Shown in pieces: positions 1 to 9,377 of a DNA stretch of 64,000 nt. The stretch spans positions 1,882,659 through 1,946,658 of the forward strand of contig NZ_CM001792.1 in assembly GCF_000340475.1 (NCBI RefSeq), given 5' to 3'. The stretch's first letter is position 1; every line of letters begins with the position of its first letter. The DNA is from Oceanobacillus kimchii X50. GTDB lineage: Bacteria; Bacillota; Bacilli; Bacillales; Amphibacillaceae. Position numbers and translations under genes: made by a program. The notes under the pieces were generated by a model. It had not been told where the DNA came from. It searched no databases and saw only the letters and a program-made list of their open reading frames with translations.

Positions 1-7
1 AAACGAC

Positions 8-790
8 TTAGCTAACTTTATGTTCTAATCGTAACCGATCAGCCACCATTGCAATAAATTCGGAATTGGTTGGTTTAGCTTTTGAAATATTAATGGTGTA
101 ACCAAATAGTGCAGAGATGGAATCAATATTTCCTCGACTCCATGCTACTTCAATAGCATGACGAATCGCTCTTTCTACCCGTGAGGCAGTAGTATTAAAT
201 TTCTTTGCTATATCCGGATAGAGTACTTTTGTGATAGAACCAAGCAATTCAATGTCATTATATACCATTGTAATCGCTTCTCTTAGATACATATAACCTT
301 TAATATGTGCAGGAACTCCAATTTCATGAATAATATTCGTGATATTTGCTTCAAGATCCTGTTTCTTTTTTTCTACTTTCGTTGTTTTAGATATTGTCGG
401 GCTGGACGTTATTTTCGTTCCTTGAACTTGTCGAATTTGATCTGCTAAATTTGATAAATCGAATGGTTTCAGAATAAAATAAGACGCTCCTAAATCGACT
501 GCTTTTTTCATCACTTCTTCTTGCCCAAATGCTGTTAACATAATTACATTCGGCTTCGAAGCTAAATCCATCGATTTAATGCTATTTAATACCGCTAATC
601 CGTCAATATGCGGCATGATGATATCTAATATTAATACGTCTGGATTTTTTTCCTCCAACATACTAATACAATCTCTTCCATTAAAAGCAGTTCCAATAAC
701 TTCAATATCATGTTGATCGGTAAAATAATCCTCCATCATCTCAATAAGTTCTTTGTTATCATCGACTAAACATACAGAAATTTTCTCCAC
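8..790 (-). CDS. spo0A: Sporulation master response regulator Spo0A
   Basis: Phosphorelay end-point and transcription factor that commits the cell to sporulation. Residues 1-125 form a receiver domain with the acidic pocket at D10/D11 and phospho-acceptor D56 in LILDIIMP; residues about 145-260 are the Spo0A-type helix-turn-helix DNA-binding domain ([18 protein letters not shown] recognition region). At 260 aa it is close to the usual family length. The start is GTG at 790-788, with an AGGGAGG Shine-Dalgarno 8-9 nt upstream. It lies downstream of spoIVB in the same orientation, as in other Bacillaceae, separated by a terminator and a 250-bp regulatory gap with Spo0A-box-like heptamers. Identity is secure; activity is inferred from the conserved residues. 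Confidence 0.98.
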   Translation of the reverse strand: MEKISVCLVDDNKELIEMMEDYFTDQHDIEVIGTAFNGRDCISMLEEKNPDVLILDIIMPHIDGLAVLNSIKSMDLASKPNVIMLTAFGQEEVMKKAVDLGASYFILKPFDLSNLADQIRQVQGTKITSSPTISKTTKVEKKKQDLEANITNIIHEIGVPAHIKGYMYLREAITMVYNDIELLGSITKVLYPDIAKKFNTTASRVERAIRHAIEVAWSRGNIDSISALFGYTINISKAKPTNSEFIAMVADRLRLEHKVS

Positions 791-921
791 CAGTTATTTC
801 CTCCCTTTATCTTTTGATCCACAATTTACATATTCTACAAAAGTATAAAATATCCTCTTTTTAATTAAAAAACTTTAAATTATTTTAAATTTATTCAATT
901 ATACTTCGTTTTTCTCATGTT

Positions 922-960
922 TTCGATATGATTCGATATTAAAAAAAGAATGTTGTCGAA
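922..960 (-). promoter_or_regulatory. Cluster of Spo0A-box-like heptamers upstream of spo0A
   Basis: A perfect 0A box TGTCGAA lies at 954-960 (plus strand), and two one-mismatch copies TATCGAA lie on the minus strand at 922-928 and 932-938, ten bases apart. The cluster sits about 130-170 bp upstream of the spo0A GTG, where autoregulation by Spo0A is established in B. subtilis. I could not fix a convincing sigma-H or sigma-A core promoter beside it. Confidence 0.5.
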
Positions 961-1003
961 AAATCTTTAATTGTCAGTAGTTGTACTTCATTTAAAAGCA
1001 AAA

Positions 1004-1042
1004 ATAAAATACTTGTAATGGATTAACCACTACAAGCATTTT
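1004..1042 (-). terminator. Intrinsic terminator after spoIVB
   Basis: Ten-base stem (CTTGTAGTGG with CCATTACAAG on the minus strand, one G-U pair, arms at 1012-1021 and 1027-1036) followed by a T-rich tail, directly after the spoIVB stop codon. Confidence 0.7.
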
Positions 1043-2248
1043 TTAAGCAACTTTTTGTTTTTCATCTCGGTGCGGTATAATATCTGCATCTTGCAACATC
1101 CATTCAATATGAACACCGTAACCTGATGTTGGATCATTTACAAAAACATGAGTTACTGCCCCAATTACTTTTCCATTTTGAATGATTGGACTTCCACTCA
1201 TTCCTTGAACAATTCCACCTGTTTCTTTTAATAATTTTGGATCTGTAATTTGAATAACCATTCCTTTTGTAGATGGATTATTTTGCGGCACACTACTTAC
1301 AATTTCAATATCAAATTCCTCAATTTCTTCTCCATTTATGACTGTTAAAATTTTTGCTGGTCCTTCCTCTACTTCATGTGATAATGCAACCGGAAAAGGT
1401 TTGTTGTATTTCTCATGGTCAATTTCTTTCTCTAGCACACCAAATATCCCATAATCTGTATTTCTTTTTATAGAACCAATTCGATGGTCCGCTTCTTCAA
1501 ATCTTGCCTGTTTTTCTCCAGGAATTCCATTATCTCCTTTTTCAATCGAAGTTACTGAAGAATGAACAATGGACCCATCTTCTATTTCGATTGGTTTTTT
1601 TGTATCCATATCAGAGATCACATGACCTAATGCACCATACTTTCCACTTACCGGATCATAAAATGTCATCGTACCTATACCAGCTGCTGAATCTCTAATA
1701 TAAAGCCCTATTTTGTATTGTTTTTCTTTTTCATCTAATACAGGCTCAAGTTTCGTGTCAATTGTATCTTTGCCTCTTTTTACGGTAACATCCATCATTT
1801 TTTTACTTTTCCCTGCTTCTTCTACATAAGATTTAATGTCATTCATTTCTTTAATTTGTTCACCATTTATTTTAACGATAACATCACCTACATTAATCTT
1901 TGCTTTTTCCCCTGGTGAAATATCCCCTTTATTTCCATTTACCAAATGATGACCAACTACGAGAACTCCTTTTGTTTCTAGTTGAACTCCAATTGACTGT
2001 CCCCCAGGAATTACTTTAACATCCTGCAAATTTCGAATTGGTTCTTCCTCATTATTCTTTTTTGGTGCTGGAACAGCATAAGGGAAGATTTTTTGAATTT
2101 CTTTCGTTGCACTAGTCGACTGGACTAGTTCTGAATCTATATGATCAGCTATGGTCATTTCTGGAAAAATAAACATAGAAGAAAGTATAAAGGAAGTTAC
2201 TAAAAATAGTACAAATCGCTTTATGAAGTTTTTTGGTCTATTTTGCAC
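1043..2248 (-). CDS. spoIVB: SpoIVB serine peptidase (intercompartmental sigma-K checkpoint signal)
   Basis: Forespore-secreted S55 peptidase that cleaves SpoIVFA to trigger pro-sigma-K processing. After the N-terminal membrane anchor (about residues 10-30) come a PDZ domain (about 85-175, with [10 protein letters not shown]) and the protease domain with the catalytic His in [10 protein letters not shown] (about residue 209) and Ser in GMSGSP (about residue 351). I chose GTG at 2248 because GAGGAG lies 9 nt upstream; the longer frame from TTG at 2269 would contain that Shine-Dalgarno inside it. The resulting length is 401 aa. It sits between recN and spo0A, the standard Bacillus order. A sigma-G promoter would be expected in 2270-2445, but I see no confident match. 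Confidence 0.95.
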   Translation of the reverse strand: MQNRPKNFIKRFVLFLVTSFILSSMFIFPEMTIADHIDSELVQSTSATKEIQKIFPYAVPAPKKNNEEEPIRNLQDVKVIPGGQSIGVQLETKGVLVVGHHLVNGNKGDISPGEKAKINVGDVIVKINGEQIKEMNDIKSYVEEAGKSKKMMDVTVKRGKDTIDTKLEPVLDEKEKQYKIGLYIRDSAAGIGTMTFYDPVSGKYGALGHVISDMDTKKPIEIEDGSIVHSSVTSIEKGDNGIPGEKQARFEEADHRIGSIKRNTDYGIFGVLEKEIDHEKYNKPFPVALSHEVEEGPAKILTVINGEEIEEFDIEIVSSVPQNNPSTKGMVIQITDPKLLKETGGIVQGMSGSPIIQNGKVIGAVTHVFVNDPTSGYGVHIEWMLQDADIIPHRDEKQKVA

Positions 2249-2447
2249 GTCATCACTCTCCTCTTTCAACCATCGATTTGTTCTTTTTATGTACTTATAA
2301 TTTCTGCAATCGACAAATCTTTAAACTGGAACAACCTATGTGAAATGTGTATCTTTTCCTGTAAAAGAGGTTGTATAGCTTACATAGCTTGATGTATCAG
2401 CTATATGCATATAAGAAGTTTAGTTATATTTGTTAATCGAGGTAAAA

Positions 2448-2484
2448 TAAAAAAACCGGTAAGTTTATTTTCCGGTTTTTGGCT
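2448..2484 (-). terminator. Terminator after recN
   Basis: Inverted repeat AAAAACCGG / CCGGTTTTTT flanking a loop of about 12 nt, with T runs on both strands, 20 bp past the recN stop. It probably ends the nusB-to-recN operon and could work in both directions. Confidence 0.75.
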
Positions 2485-2502
2485 GATTTTATCCTATTTA
2501 TT

Positions 2503-4197
2503 TTAATTTTTCACTTTAAAGTTTGAAGCAAGCTCAAGCATTTCTTTTGCATGATTTTTTGCAGTATCAGTAAGTTTGGTACCTGTTATCATGCGACTCA
2601 ATTCATCGATTTGTTCACTTTCATTTAACTCCTGAACACTCGTATACGTTCGATTCGCTTTTTCATTTTTACGAATAAACTTATGTGTATCTGCCATTGC
2701 CGCTACTTGGGGAAGATGAGTAATACATAAAACTTGAGAATCTATAGATACTTGATGCATTTTTTCAGCAATAGCTTGCGCAACCCGTCCACTTACTCCC
2801 GTATCCACTTCGTCGAAAATAACACTGGTAATGCCTTGATGTTTCGAAAATATCTTTTTAAGTGCAAGCATAAATCTTGATAATTCTCCACCTGATGCTA
2901 CTTTAGACAGGTCTTTTAACGGTTCACCAACATTCGTCGAAATCAAAAAACGGACTTTATCATACCCTTTTTTTGTTAACTTAAGTGGTGCGGCATCTTC
3001 AAAATCAATCGCAAATGATGCATTCTCTAAGTATAAATCTTTCAGCTCTTGATGTATCTCATTTACCAAGTTTTCTGCTGCCAATTTGCGTAAATGATGA
3101 AGCTGTTCGGCTTCTAACATTGCATCTTTTTCCAGTTCTTCTATTTCCGCAACTAATGCCTTAACATGTGTATCACGATTTGTAATCTGTTCTACTTCTT
3201 CATCAATTTTTGCTAAATAAGCTAACATTTCTTCTACTGTCGTTCCGTATTTGCGTTTTAACTTATTTAATTCATCTTTTCTTTGCTCTAATTCATTTAA
3301 TCGTTCGGGATTATATTGAAGCTCATCTAAATGATTTCGTAATGAATATGCTAACTCCTCTAAAGCATAGAAATGGTTTGCAATTTCTTCATTTTTTTCA
3401 GTAATAAAAGGATCGACATCTTGATTACTGTCCAATGCTAATTGGGCTTGTTTAACAAAATCAAGACCACGTTGTTCGCCATATAAGGCATAATAAGCAT
3501 CATTTAATGCTTTATGAAGTTTCTCATAATTTGCAAGCTGATGAATTTCTTCTTCTATTTCATTATCTTCTTCAGGCTGTAAATGTGCTTGCTCCAATTC
3601 CTGCTGTTGGAATAGTAACAAATCAAGTCTCTGTGCCATCTCTTGTTCATTATCATTTAGCTTGCGATACTTACGCTTTACTGTTTCAAGCGCATCATAT
3701 ATTTTCCTGTATTCTGTCTTTGTCTCTTCAATTGCCTTATAATCGTACATATCTAGAAAGTCAATATGATGGTCAACATCCATTAATGACTGAGTCTCGT
3801 GTTGGCTATGAATATCGATTAATGTTTTCCCAAATTCACGTAATATTGCTAATGTAACTAACTTGCCATTAACACGACAAATACTTTTACCAGAAGAAGT
3901 AATGATACGTTGTAATACTACTTGTTCATCTTGTATTTCTATCCCAAATTCATTACCTGTACGATATATAGGATGATGGTTGTTCGAAATAAAAAACAAT
4001 CCTTCAATTGTTGCTTTTTTCGTACCATGTCTAACATAGTCTACCGATCCTCTCCCACCTGCTAACAATTGAATCGCATCAATTATAATGGATTTACCTG
4101 CTCCAGTTTCACCTGTTAATACAGTTAATCCATCATTAAAAGTAATAGATATGTCATCGATAATAGCAAAATCTTGAATTGATAATTCGGTTAACAC
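2503..4197 (-). CDS. recN: DNA repair ATPase RecN (SMC-like)
   Basis: SMC-type ATPase that acts early at double-strand breaks. The Walker A motif GETGAGKS lies near residues 29-36; a long coiled-coil centre (about 150-400) follows; then come the ABC-type signature SGGELSRF and Walker B VIFDEVDTGVSG. I selected GTG at 4197 because the protein then begins like other RecN proteins (VLTELSIQDFAI) and a GGGGTGG Shine-Dalgarno lies about 8 nt upstream; a GTG four codons earlier (4209) lacks a spaced ribosome site. The 564-aa product is slightly shorter than the roughly 576 aa typical of Bacillus. It is the last gene of the operon, after ahrC, a conserved pairing. No LexA box was identified upstream. 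Confidence 0.96.
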   Translation of the reverse strand: MLTELSIQDFAIIDDISITFNDGLTVLTGETGAGKSIIIDAIQLLAGGRGSVDYVRHGTKKATIEGLFFISNNHHPIYRTGNEFGIEIQDEQVVLQRIITSSGKSICRVNGKLVTLAILREFGKTLIDIHSQHETQSLMDVDHHIDFLDMYDYKAIEETKTEYRKIYDALETVKRKYRKLNDNEQEMAQRLDLLLFQQQELEQAHLQPEEDNEIEEEIHQLANYEKLHKALNDAYYALYGEQRGLDFVKQAQLALDSNQDVDPFITEKNEEIANHFYALEELAYSLRNHLDELQYNPERLNELEQRKDELNKLKRKYGTTVEEMLAYLAKIDEEVEQITNRDTHVKALVAEIEELEKDAMLEAEQLHHLRKLAAENLVNEIHQELKDLYLENASFAIDFEDAAPLKLTKKGYDKVRFLISTNVGEPLKDLSKVASGGELSRFMLALKKIFSKHQGITSVIFDEVDTGVSGRVAQAIAEKMHQVSIDSQVLCITHLPQVAAMADTHKFIRKNEKANRTYTSVQELNESEQIDELSRMITGTKLTDTAKNHAKEMLELASNFKVKN

Positions 4198-4224
4198 TTT
4201 TCTATCCACCCCATTGTTTCTAAC

Positions 4225-4674
4225 TTATAACATTTCAATAAAGCGATTTTTAATCATTTCTGCTTGTTCAGGAGTTCTGCAAATGATTAAACATGTATCA
4301 TCCCCACAAATTGTCCCCATAATCTCTTCCCAGTCTAGATTATCAATTAATACACCAACAGCATGCGCATTTCCAGGTAATGTGTGAAGAATAATAAAAT
4401 GACTAGCATGTTCAATTTTTACAAAAGTATCAACAATAAGTCGTTTTAACTTTTGTAATGGATTGAAACGTTGGTCTGCCGGTAGACTATATTTATATTG
4501 CCCCGTTGTTGTAGGAACTTTTACTAATTGTAGTTCTTTAATATCGCGTGAAACGGTTGCTTGAGTAACATTAAAATCTAACGCTTTTAAGGAGTCGACT
4601 AATTCATCTTGTGTCTCAATTATATTCTCTGTGATTAGTTCTCTAATTTTAATATGCCGCTGTAATTTACTCAT
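4225..4674 (-). CDS. ahrC: Arginine repressor/activator ArgR (AhrC)
   Basis: Arginine-sensing hexameric regulator that represses arginine biosynthesis and activates catabolism. At 149 aa it has the family length. Residues 1-65 form the winged helix-turn-helix ([13 protein letters not shown] recognition helix), and 80-149 the oligomerisation/arginine-binding domain with LPGNAHAVG and the GDDTCLII motif, whose acidic pair contacts arginine in known structures. ATG start with a strong GAGGAGG site 8 nt upstream. It lies between tlyA and recN, the canonical Bacillus arrangement. I recognise the family with high confidence; target genes are not in this window. Confidence 0.97.
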   Translation of the reverse strand: MSKLQRHIKIRELITENIIETQDELVDSLKALDFNVTQATVSRDIKELQLVKVPTTTGQYKYSLPADQRFNPLQKLKRLIVDTFVKIEHASHFIILHTLPGNAHAVGVLIDNLDWEEIMGTICGDDTCLIICRTPEQAEMIKNRFIEML

Positions 4675-4694
4675 GATTACACCTCCTCAGTTCC

Positions 4695-5504
4695 TTAACT
4701 CAAATACATATGTGCTTCTTCTATAACATGTTCGTAGGATATAGACGCATCCATATTGTATTCTTTTTCCCATCCTAAATGTAGCAGAAACTCAATATTT
4801 CCTTCTGTACCCGTAATAGGTGAGTAAGTTAAATTCAACAAAGAAAAACCGCTCTGCCTTGCGTATACTATCACTTTATCTAAGACTTCATGATGTATCG
4901 CTGGATCACGAACAATTCCTTTTTCTCCTACTTGTTCACGTTTTGCCTCGAATTGTGGTTTTATTAGTGCAATTATATCACTATTTGGTTGTAGAATCTT
5001 ATTAAGGACTGGGAATATATGCTTTAAGGAGATAAATGAAACATCTATAGATACAAAATTAGGAAGACCTTCATTTAATAACTCAGGTGTAACGTCTTTA
5101 AAGTTTGTCCGTTCCATTACAATAACACGGTTATCATTTCGAAGCTTCCAATCTAATTGATTGTACCCAACATCAATTGCATAGCTTTTAACTGCGCCAT
5201 GTTGTAATGCACAATCCGTAAACCCTCCCGTGGATGAGCCAACATCCATAAACAATTTACCAGATACATTTACATCAAATTCCTGCAATGCCTTGTCTAA
5301 CTTTTTTCCGCCCCTACCAACATAGGGATTATCTTTATGTTTTACACGTAACGGGGTTTCACTAGAAATAATAGTTCCCGGTTTATCTATTCTATCGTTT
5401 TCTGTATAAACAACTCCAGCCATAATAGACCTTCTCGCTTTCTCAATATCCTCTACTAACTCTCGTTCTACAAGTAACTCATCAGCTCTTTTTTTCTTTT
5501 TCAT
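4695..5504 (-). CDS. tlyA: TlyA-family rRNA 2'-O-methyltransferase / hemolysin-like protein
   Basis: Predicted RNA methyltransferase (YqxC/TlyA family). An N-terminal S4 RNA-binding domain (residues 1-65, KKRADELLVERELV) is followed by an FtsJ-like Rossmann methyltransferase, with the SAM-binding loop MDVGSSTGGFTDCAL near residues 85-100 and a catalytic Lys region IALIKPQFEAKRE. Length 269 aa is near normal. It begins one base after the ispA stop, so the two are probably translationally coupled. In B. subtilis dxs lies between these genes; here it is absent. The 'hemolysin' label in databases is historical; the methyltransferase role is the better-supported one for the family. Confidence 0.93.
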   Translation of the reverse strand: MKKKKRADELLVERELVEDIEKARRSIMAGVVYTENDRIDKPGTIISSETPLRVKHKDNPYVGRGGKKLDKALQEFDVNVSGKLFMDVGSSTGGFTDCALQHGAVKSYAIDVGYNQLDWKLRNDNRVIVMERTNFKDVTPELLNEGLPNFVSIDVSFISLKHIFPVLNKILQPNSDIIALIKPQFEAKREQVGEKGIVRDPAIHHEVLDKVIVYARQSGFSLLNLTYSPITGTEGNIEFLLHLGWEKEYNMDASISYEHVIEEAHMYLS

Positions 5505-5505
5505 T

Positions 5506-6390
5506 TTAATGATCTCGCTCGCTGAAATACTTTGTTAATTCGGTAAGTAAAGAATTATCTGCCCCAGCTAAATGTAGACTTTTAAAAGCTTTTTTTACAT
5601 ATTGATTTTTCTGCTCGATAGCGCCATCTAATCCTAATAGTTTCGGGTACGTGCTCTTTTCATTTAGTTCATCGCTACCGACAGGTTTTCCAATTTTCGA
5701 TATATCTCCAGTAATATCCAAGATGTCATCCTGTACTTGGAATATTAGCCCTAAATAATAGGCATAATCAGTTAAATGTTTTAACTGATTGTCTGTTGCT
5801 CCACCAAGATATGCACCAGCAAAAATGGCAAATCGAATTAACTCGCCGGTCTTCAATGCATGAATTTCTTCCATTTCATCTAATGAAACAGCTTGTTTTT
5901 CTGCTTCCATATCCAGTATTTGACCAGCAACCATCCCAGCAGGTCCACTTGCTTCAGATAAAATACGTATTAATTGAACTTTCTCATCTGAAGAGAGTAG
6001 TGCGTCCGAACTAATCAATTGAAAACTATATGTTAGTAATGCATCTCCAGCCAGTATTGCTGTAGCTTCATTAAATTGTTTGTGATTCGTTAATTTACCT
6101 CGGCGATAATCATCATCATCCATCGCTGGTAAATCATCATGAATGAGCGAGTACGTATGAATCATTTCTAATGCTACTGCTGAAGACATAACTTTATCCA
6201 GTGTTTCTCCATAAACCTCATAACTAGCAAACATTAATATCGGTCTTAGTCGCTTTCCACCAGCTTTTAACGAATATAACATGGAGTCTTTTAGATTGGT
6301 TGGAATATCTAATTGTGAAAAATAAGCATTATATGTTTGTTCTAGTTTGTCACGATATTCATCCAAATATCTTTGTAAGTTTTCATTCAC
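5506..6390 (-). CDS. ispA: Geranylgeranyl/farnesyl diphosphate synthase IspA
   Basis: Condenses isopentenyl diphosphate with allylic diphosphates to make C15 precursors for undecaprenol, heptaprenyl quinone chains and haem O. Both Mg-binding aspartate motifs are present: the first in [11 protein letters not shown] (about residue 85) and the second in [12 protein letters not shown] (about residue 225). It is 294 aa, normal for bacterial IspA. The start is GTG at 6390, overlapping the xseB stop by four bases (GTGA), which supports this start and coupling. It directly abuts tlyA, with no dxs between; see the finding on isoprenoid genes. Confidence 0.96.
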   Translation of the reverse strand: MNENLQRYLDEYRDKLEQTYNAYFSQLDIPTNLKDSMLYSLKAGGKRLRPILMFASYEVYGETLDKVMSSAVALEMIHTYSLIHDDLPAMDDDDYRRGKLTNHKQFNEATAILAGDALLTYSFQLISSDALLSSDEKVQLIRILSEASGPAGMVAGQILDMEAEKQAVSLDEMEEIHALKTGELIRFAIFAGAYLGGATDNQLKHLTDYAYYLGLIFQVQDDILDITGDISKIGKPVGSDELNEKSTYPKLLGLDGAIEQKNQYVKKAFKSLHLAGADNSLLTELTKYFSERDH

Positions 6391-6623
6391 GACGACGGAT
6401 CCTCCTGTATATCAAAAGGCTCTAATTCTCCCTGTTCATTCATTATTTGTACCATTTTATCTTGTACATGGTTCAACTTTTCACTACAAAGTTTAGAAAG
6501 ATTCATACCTTCTTGATAATATTCGATAGCTTTTTCGAGTGGAACGTCTCCTTCTTCTAATTTAGAAACGATTCCTTCTAATTTTTCTATGGCTTGTTCA
6601 AACGTTAAATCCTTCGTTGCCAT
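6387..6623 (-). CDS. xseB: Exodeoxyribonuclease VII small subunit
   Basis: Small subunit of the single-strand-specific exonuclease VII. The 78-aa product starts [19 protein letters not shown] and is mostly helical, as in the family (the [27 protein letters not shown] core). I chose ATG at 6623 because AAGGAGG lies 9 nt upstream; a longer frame from 6677 would run inside xseA without a ribosome site. It overlaps the xseA end by 26 bp and the ispA start by 4 bp, so the three are tightly coupled. Confidence 0.95.
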   Translation of the reverse strand: MATKDLTFEQAIEKLEGIVSKLEEGDVPLEKAIEYYQEGMNLSKLCSEKLNHVQDKMVQIMNEQGELEPFDIQEDPSS

Positions 6624-7965
6624 TCTCTGTCGCCTCCTTAATTTCGGATACTTTTCCAACCACTTCACCATCTGCAACCTTTAATTGTATCGTATCATTT
6701 ATATTCACATTTTTAACTGATTTTATTAACTCCCCGTTTTCATCATATGGTAATGCGTATCCTCTTTTCATAATTTCTAACGGGTTAACCAAACTTAATT
6801 TATCTATTTGCGAATATAATCGTTGAGAGTGTTGTTCAAGATAATTATTCATCGTCTTATTTTGAAGGGAGTGTAATTGACGTAATTTATCAAGAGCTAA
6901 TTTAAGTTCCCTTTGTGGATGTTGACTGGATAGTCTTTTTTTTAAGTGATCATGTGTTAATTTGTCATCAGAAACTTTTGTTTTCATTATTCGTTGAAGA
7001 TTATCCATGGTTGAATCTAATTGTTGTTCCTTTTGCTTTACTAATTGATGCGGATATTTAAACGCATAGGTTTGGCTTAATTGACGAAGTCTTGTTTTGT
7101 TCTGATTAATATATTGCTTTAACTGCTGTGCTAACTGCCTTTTTTGTATCTCTATTTTATCCATAAGTTCGATCTGGGAAGGTACTGCTAATTCTCCGGC
7201 TGCAGTTGGTGTAGGAGCACGTAAATCAGCTACAAAATCGCTTATCGTTGTATCTGTTTCATGTCCAACAGCGGATATAATTGGCGTTTTCGATTCAAAA
7301 ATTGCTTTTGCAACTTCCTCTTCATTAAAACTCCACAATTCTTCAATCGATCCTCCGCCTCTCCCAACAATAATAACATCGTACGATAGATCGTCTGCTT
7401 GGTGTATGGCTCGAACGATAGATGCTGGAGCTTGATTTCCTTGAACAAGTACTGGAAAAACCGTTATTTTTACAGAAGGATAACGGCGTTTCATTGTTAT
7501 GAGAATATCCTTGATTGCTGCACCAGTTGGAGAAGTGATCACGGCAATACTTTTTGGATAACGAGGAATTGATTTTTTATATTCCTCTGCAAAATATCCT
7601 TGTTTATGTAATCTTGCTTTTAATTGTTCAAATGCTTGATACAATGAACCGATTCCGTCAGGCTCCATTTCATGAATATACAACTGATATTGACCATAAG
7701 CTTCAAATACACTTATTTCACCACGAATAAGGACGTTCATTCCATTTTCAGGATGAAAGAGTAACTTACGATTACTGGAAGCAAACATAACCGCCTGAAC
7801 ACGAGCAGAATCATCTTTTATCGTCAAATACATGTGGCCTCGACTATGGTGCTTAAAATTTGAAATTTCCCCTCGTAACCAAATATCACGCAAATGTGGA
7901 TCAGAGTCCATTTTCCTTTTTACATATTTAGTCAAGGCTGTTACCGTCAAATATTTATCTTTCAA
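6598..7965 (-). CDS. xseA: Exodeoxyribonuclease VII large subunit
   Basis: Catalytic subunit of exonuclease VII. The N-terminal OB fold (residues 1-100, [19 protein letters not shown]) is followed by the conserved nuclease domain with [24 protein letters not shown] and SAVGHETD, then a long coiled-coil region (about 260-400) and a C-terminal segment (KRGYALP). At 455 aa it is full length. The start is TTG at 7965, overlapping the folD stop by 11 bp; AAGGA lies a few bases upstream and the N-terminus aligns with known XseA, so I keep this unusual start. Confidence 0.95.
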   Translation of the reverse strand: MKDKYLTVTALTKYVKRKMDSDPHLRDIWLRGEISNFKHHSRGHMYLTIKDDSARVQAVMFASSNRKLLFHPENGMNVLIRGEISVFEAYGQYQLYIHEMEPDGIGSLYQAFEQLKARLHKQGYFAEEYKKSIPRYPKSIAVITSPTGAAIKDILITMKRRYPSVKITVFPVLVQGNQAPASIVRAIHQADDLSYDVIIVGRGGGSIEELWSFNEEEVAKAIFESKTPIISAVGHETDTTISDFVADLRAPTPTAAGELAVPSQIELMDKIEIQKRQLAQQLKQYINQNKTRLRQLSQTYAFKYPHQLVKQKEQQLDSTMDNLQRIMKTKVSDDKLTHDHLKKRLSSQHPQRELKLALDKLRQLHSLQNKTMNNYLEQHSQRLYSQIDKLSLVNPLEIMKRGYALPYDENGELIKSVKNVNINDTIQLKVADGEVVGKVSEIKEATENGNEGFNV

Positions 7966-8812
7966 CGTGATTCAATCCTTTTGCAGCTTTAATTGTGTTT
8001 TTTAATAGCATGGTTATCGTCATTGGACCAACACCACGTGGTACAGGAGTTATGAAAGATGCTTTCTCTTTTGCACTTTCAAAATCTACGTCTCCAGTAA
8101 GTTTTCCATCATCCTTACGATTAATGCCTACATCAATTACAACCGCATCTTTTTTAATATAATCAGCATTAATTGCATGAGCTCGTCCCATCGCAACAAT
8201 TAGTATATCTGCCTGTTTTGTAATTTCTTGCAAGTTCTTTGTACGTGAGTGCGTATACGTAACTGTTGCATTTTCCTGTAGTAAAAGCAATCCAATTGGT
8301 TTTCCAACAATATTACTTCTGCCTATAATAACAGCATGCTTTCCTTCAAGAGAGATATCTTTTGATTGCAACATCGTTAAAATACCGTACGGAGTACATG
8401 GTATAAATGTATCTTCACCCGTCATCATTTTTCCAACATTAATAGGATGAAATCCATCTACATCTTTCGCAGGAGAAATTGCATGTATAATCTTCTGTTC
8501 GTCCATTTGATCTGGTAATGGTAACTGAACTAAAATGCCATGAACACTATCGTCGTTATTTTGTTCATCAATGATACTTAACAGTTCCTCTTCAGTAGTA
8601 TCATCAGGCAGTTCAATTAAATTAGAAGAAATCCCTGTCACCGCACAGGCTTTTTCTTTTCCTCTTACATAGGATTTGGAAGCAGGGTTATCTCCAACCA
8701 ATATTACTGTTAAATGTGGAGTCAGACCTTTTTCTTTTAATTCATCTACTTCTATTTTCATTTTTTGCTTTAATTCTTCAGATAATTCTTTGCCATTTAA
8801 CAACGTAGTCAT
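7955..8812 (-). CDS. folD: Bifunctional methylenetetrahydrofolate dehydrogenase/cyclohydrolase FolD
   Basis: Interconverts 5,10-methylene-THF, 5,10-methenyl-THF and 10-formyl-THF, supplying one-carbon units for purines and formyl-Met. Family motifs are clear: the catalytic Lys region around KSYVRGKEKAC, ILVQLPLPDQ, the NADP-binding GRSNIVGKPIG near residue 165, and the C-terminal TPVPRGVGPMTITMLL. At 285 aa it is the usual length. ATG start with GGGAGAG 7 nt upstream. It stands between nusB and xseA as in B. subtilis. It connects functionally with the glycine cleavage system and the folate cyclo-ligase elsewhere in the window. Confidence 0.97.
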   Translation of the reverse strand: MTTLLNGKELSEELKQKMKIEVDELKEKGLTPHLTVILVGDNPASKSYVRGKEKACAVTGISSNLIELPDDTTEEELLSIIDEQNNDDSVHGILVQLPLPDQMDEQKIIHAISPAKDVDGFHPINVGKMMTGEDTFIPCTPYGILTMLQSKDISLEGKHAVIIGRSNIVGKPIGLLLLQENATVTYTHSRTKNLQEITKQADILIVAMGRAHAINADYIKKDAVVIDVGINRKDDGKLTGDVDFESAKEKASFITPVPRGVGPMTITMLLKNTIKAAKGLNHVER

Positions 8813-8827
8813 TGGTTTTTCTCTCCC

Positions 8828-9208
8828 TTATGCAATAATTTTTGATAATACACCATTCACAAATTTCCCCGATTGTTCATCCCCAAATGTATGTGCCAGT
8901 TCGATTGCTTCGTTAATAGAAACATTTTGCGGAATATCATCGATGTACATTATTTCTAAAATAGCCATTCGAAGTATCGTTCTTTCCACAGAAGCTATCC
9001 GATCTATTGTCCATTTTTCTAAATGTGCTGAGATCTTCCCATCAATTACGATTTTATGCTGTATAACTCCCTCAACTAACGATCTCAAGAACACATCGTT
9101 TCTTTCCTTTTCTTTTAGAGTTTCCATTACGTCTTCTAATTCCGTCTCATTAATGTCTAGCTGAAATAAGACCTGAAAAGCTTTTTCTCTTGCTTTGTGT
9201 CGATTCAT
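8828..9208 (-). CDS. nusB: Transcription antitermination factor NusB
   Basis: RNA-binding factor of the rRNA antitermination complex (binds boxA with NusE/S10). The 126-aa all-helical protein starts MNRHKAREKAFQVLFQLD and ends with IELAHTFGDEQSGKFVNGVL, both signature regions. I start at ATG 9208, where AGAAGGAGT is correctly spaced; upstream in-frame codons to 9322 are probably untranslated. First gene of the nusB-folD-xseAB-ispA-tlyA-ahrC-recN operon. In B. subtilis yqhY is directly upstream; here glcT-ptsG intervenes. Confidence 0.96.
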   Translation of the reverse strand: MNRHKAREKAFQVLFQLDINETELEDVMETLKEKERNDVFLRSLVEGVIQHKIVIDGKISAHLEKWTIDRIASVERTILRMAILEIMYIDDIPQNVSINEAIELAHTFGDEQSGKFVNGVLSKIIA

Positions 9209-9333
9209 TCTATTTTGACTCCTTCTAATTCCTTCATATACTGTTAAAATAATAACACGTTTCTCTTTTGCTTGGCTAGGATTCAACCATATCATATATA
9301 CGATTTTAGCATATCCGATCATTTTTTAGTGAA

Positions 9334-9376
9334 CAAAAAGAAAGCCGTAAGTAAAAGATATTTTACTTAGACGACT
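9334..9376 (-). terminator. Terminator after ptsG
   Basis: Long imperfect hairpin (CTAAGTAAAA pairing with TTTTACTTACGG around a TATC loop on the minus strand, one bulge) followed by a T-rich stretch, immediately after the ptsG stop. Confidence 0.75.
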
Positions 9377-9377
9377 C

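Noticed and set aside
3507..3857. 116-codon plus-strand frame within recN
   Set aside because: Complete shadow of a well-supported gene; no ribosome site or recognisable domain.
8676..9164. 162-codon plus-strand frame across folD and nusB
   Set aside because: Lies antisense to two conserved genes, with Ser/Phe/Ile-rich composition typical of a shadow frame.
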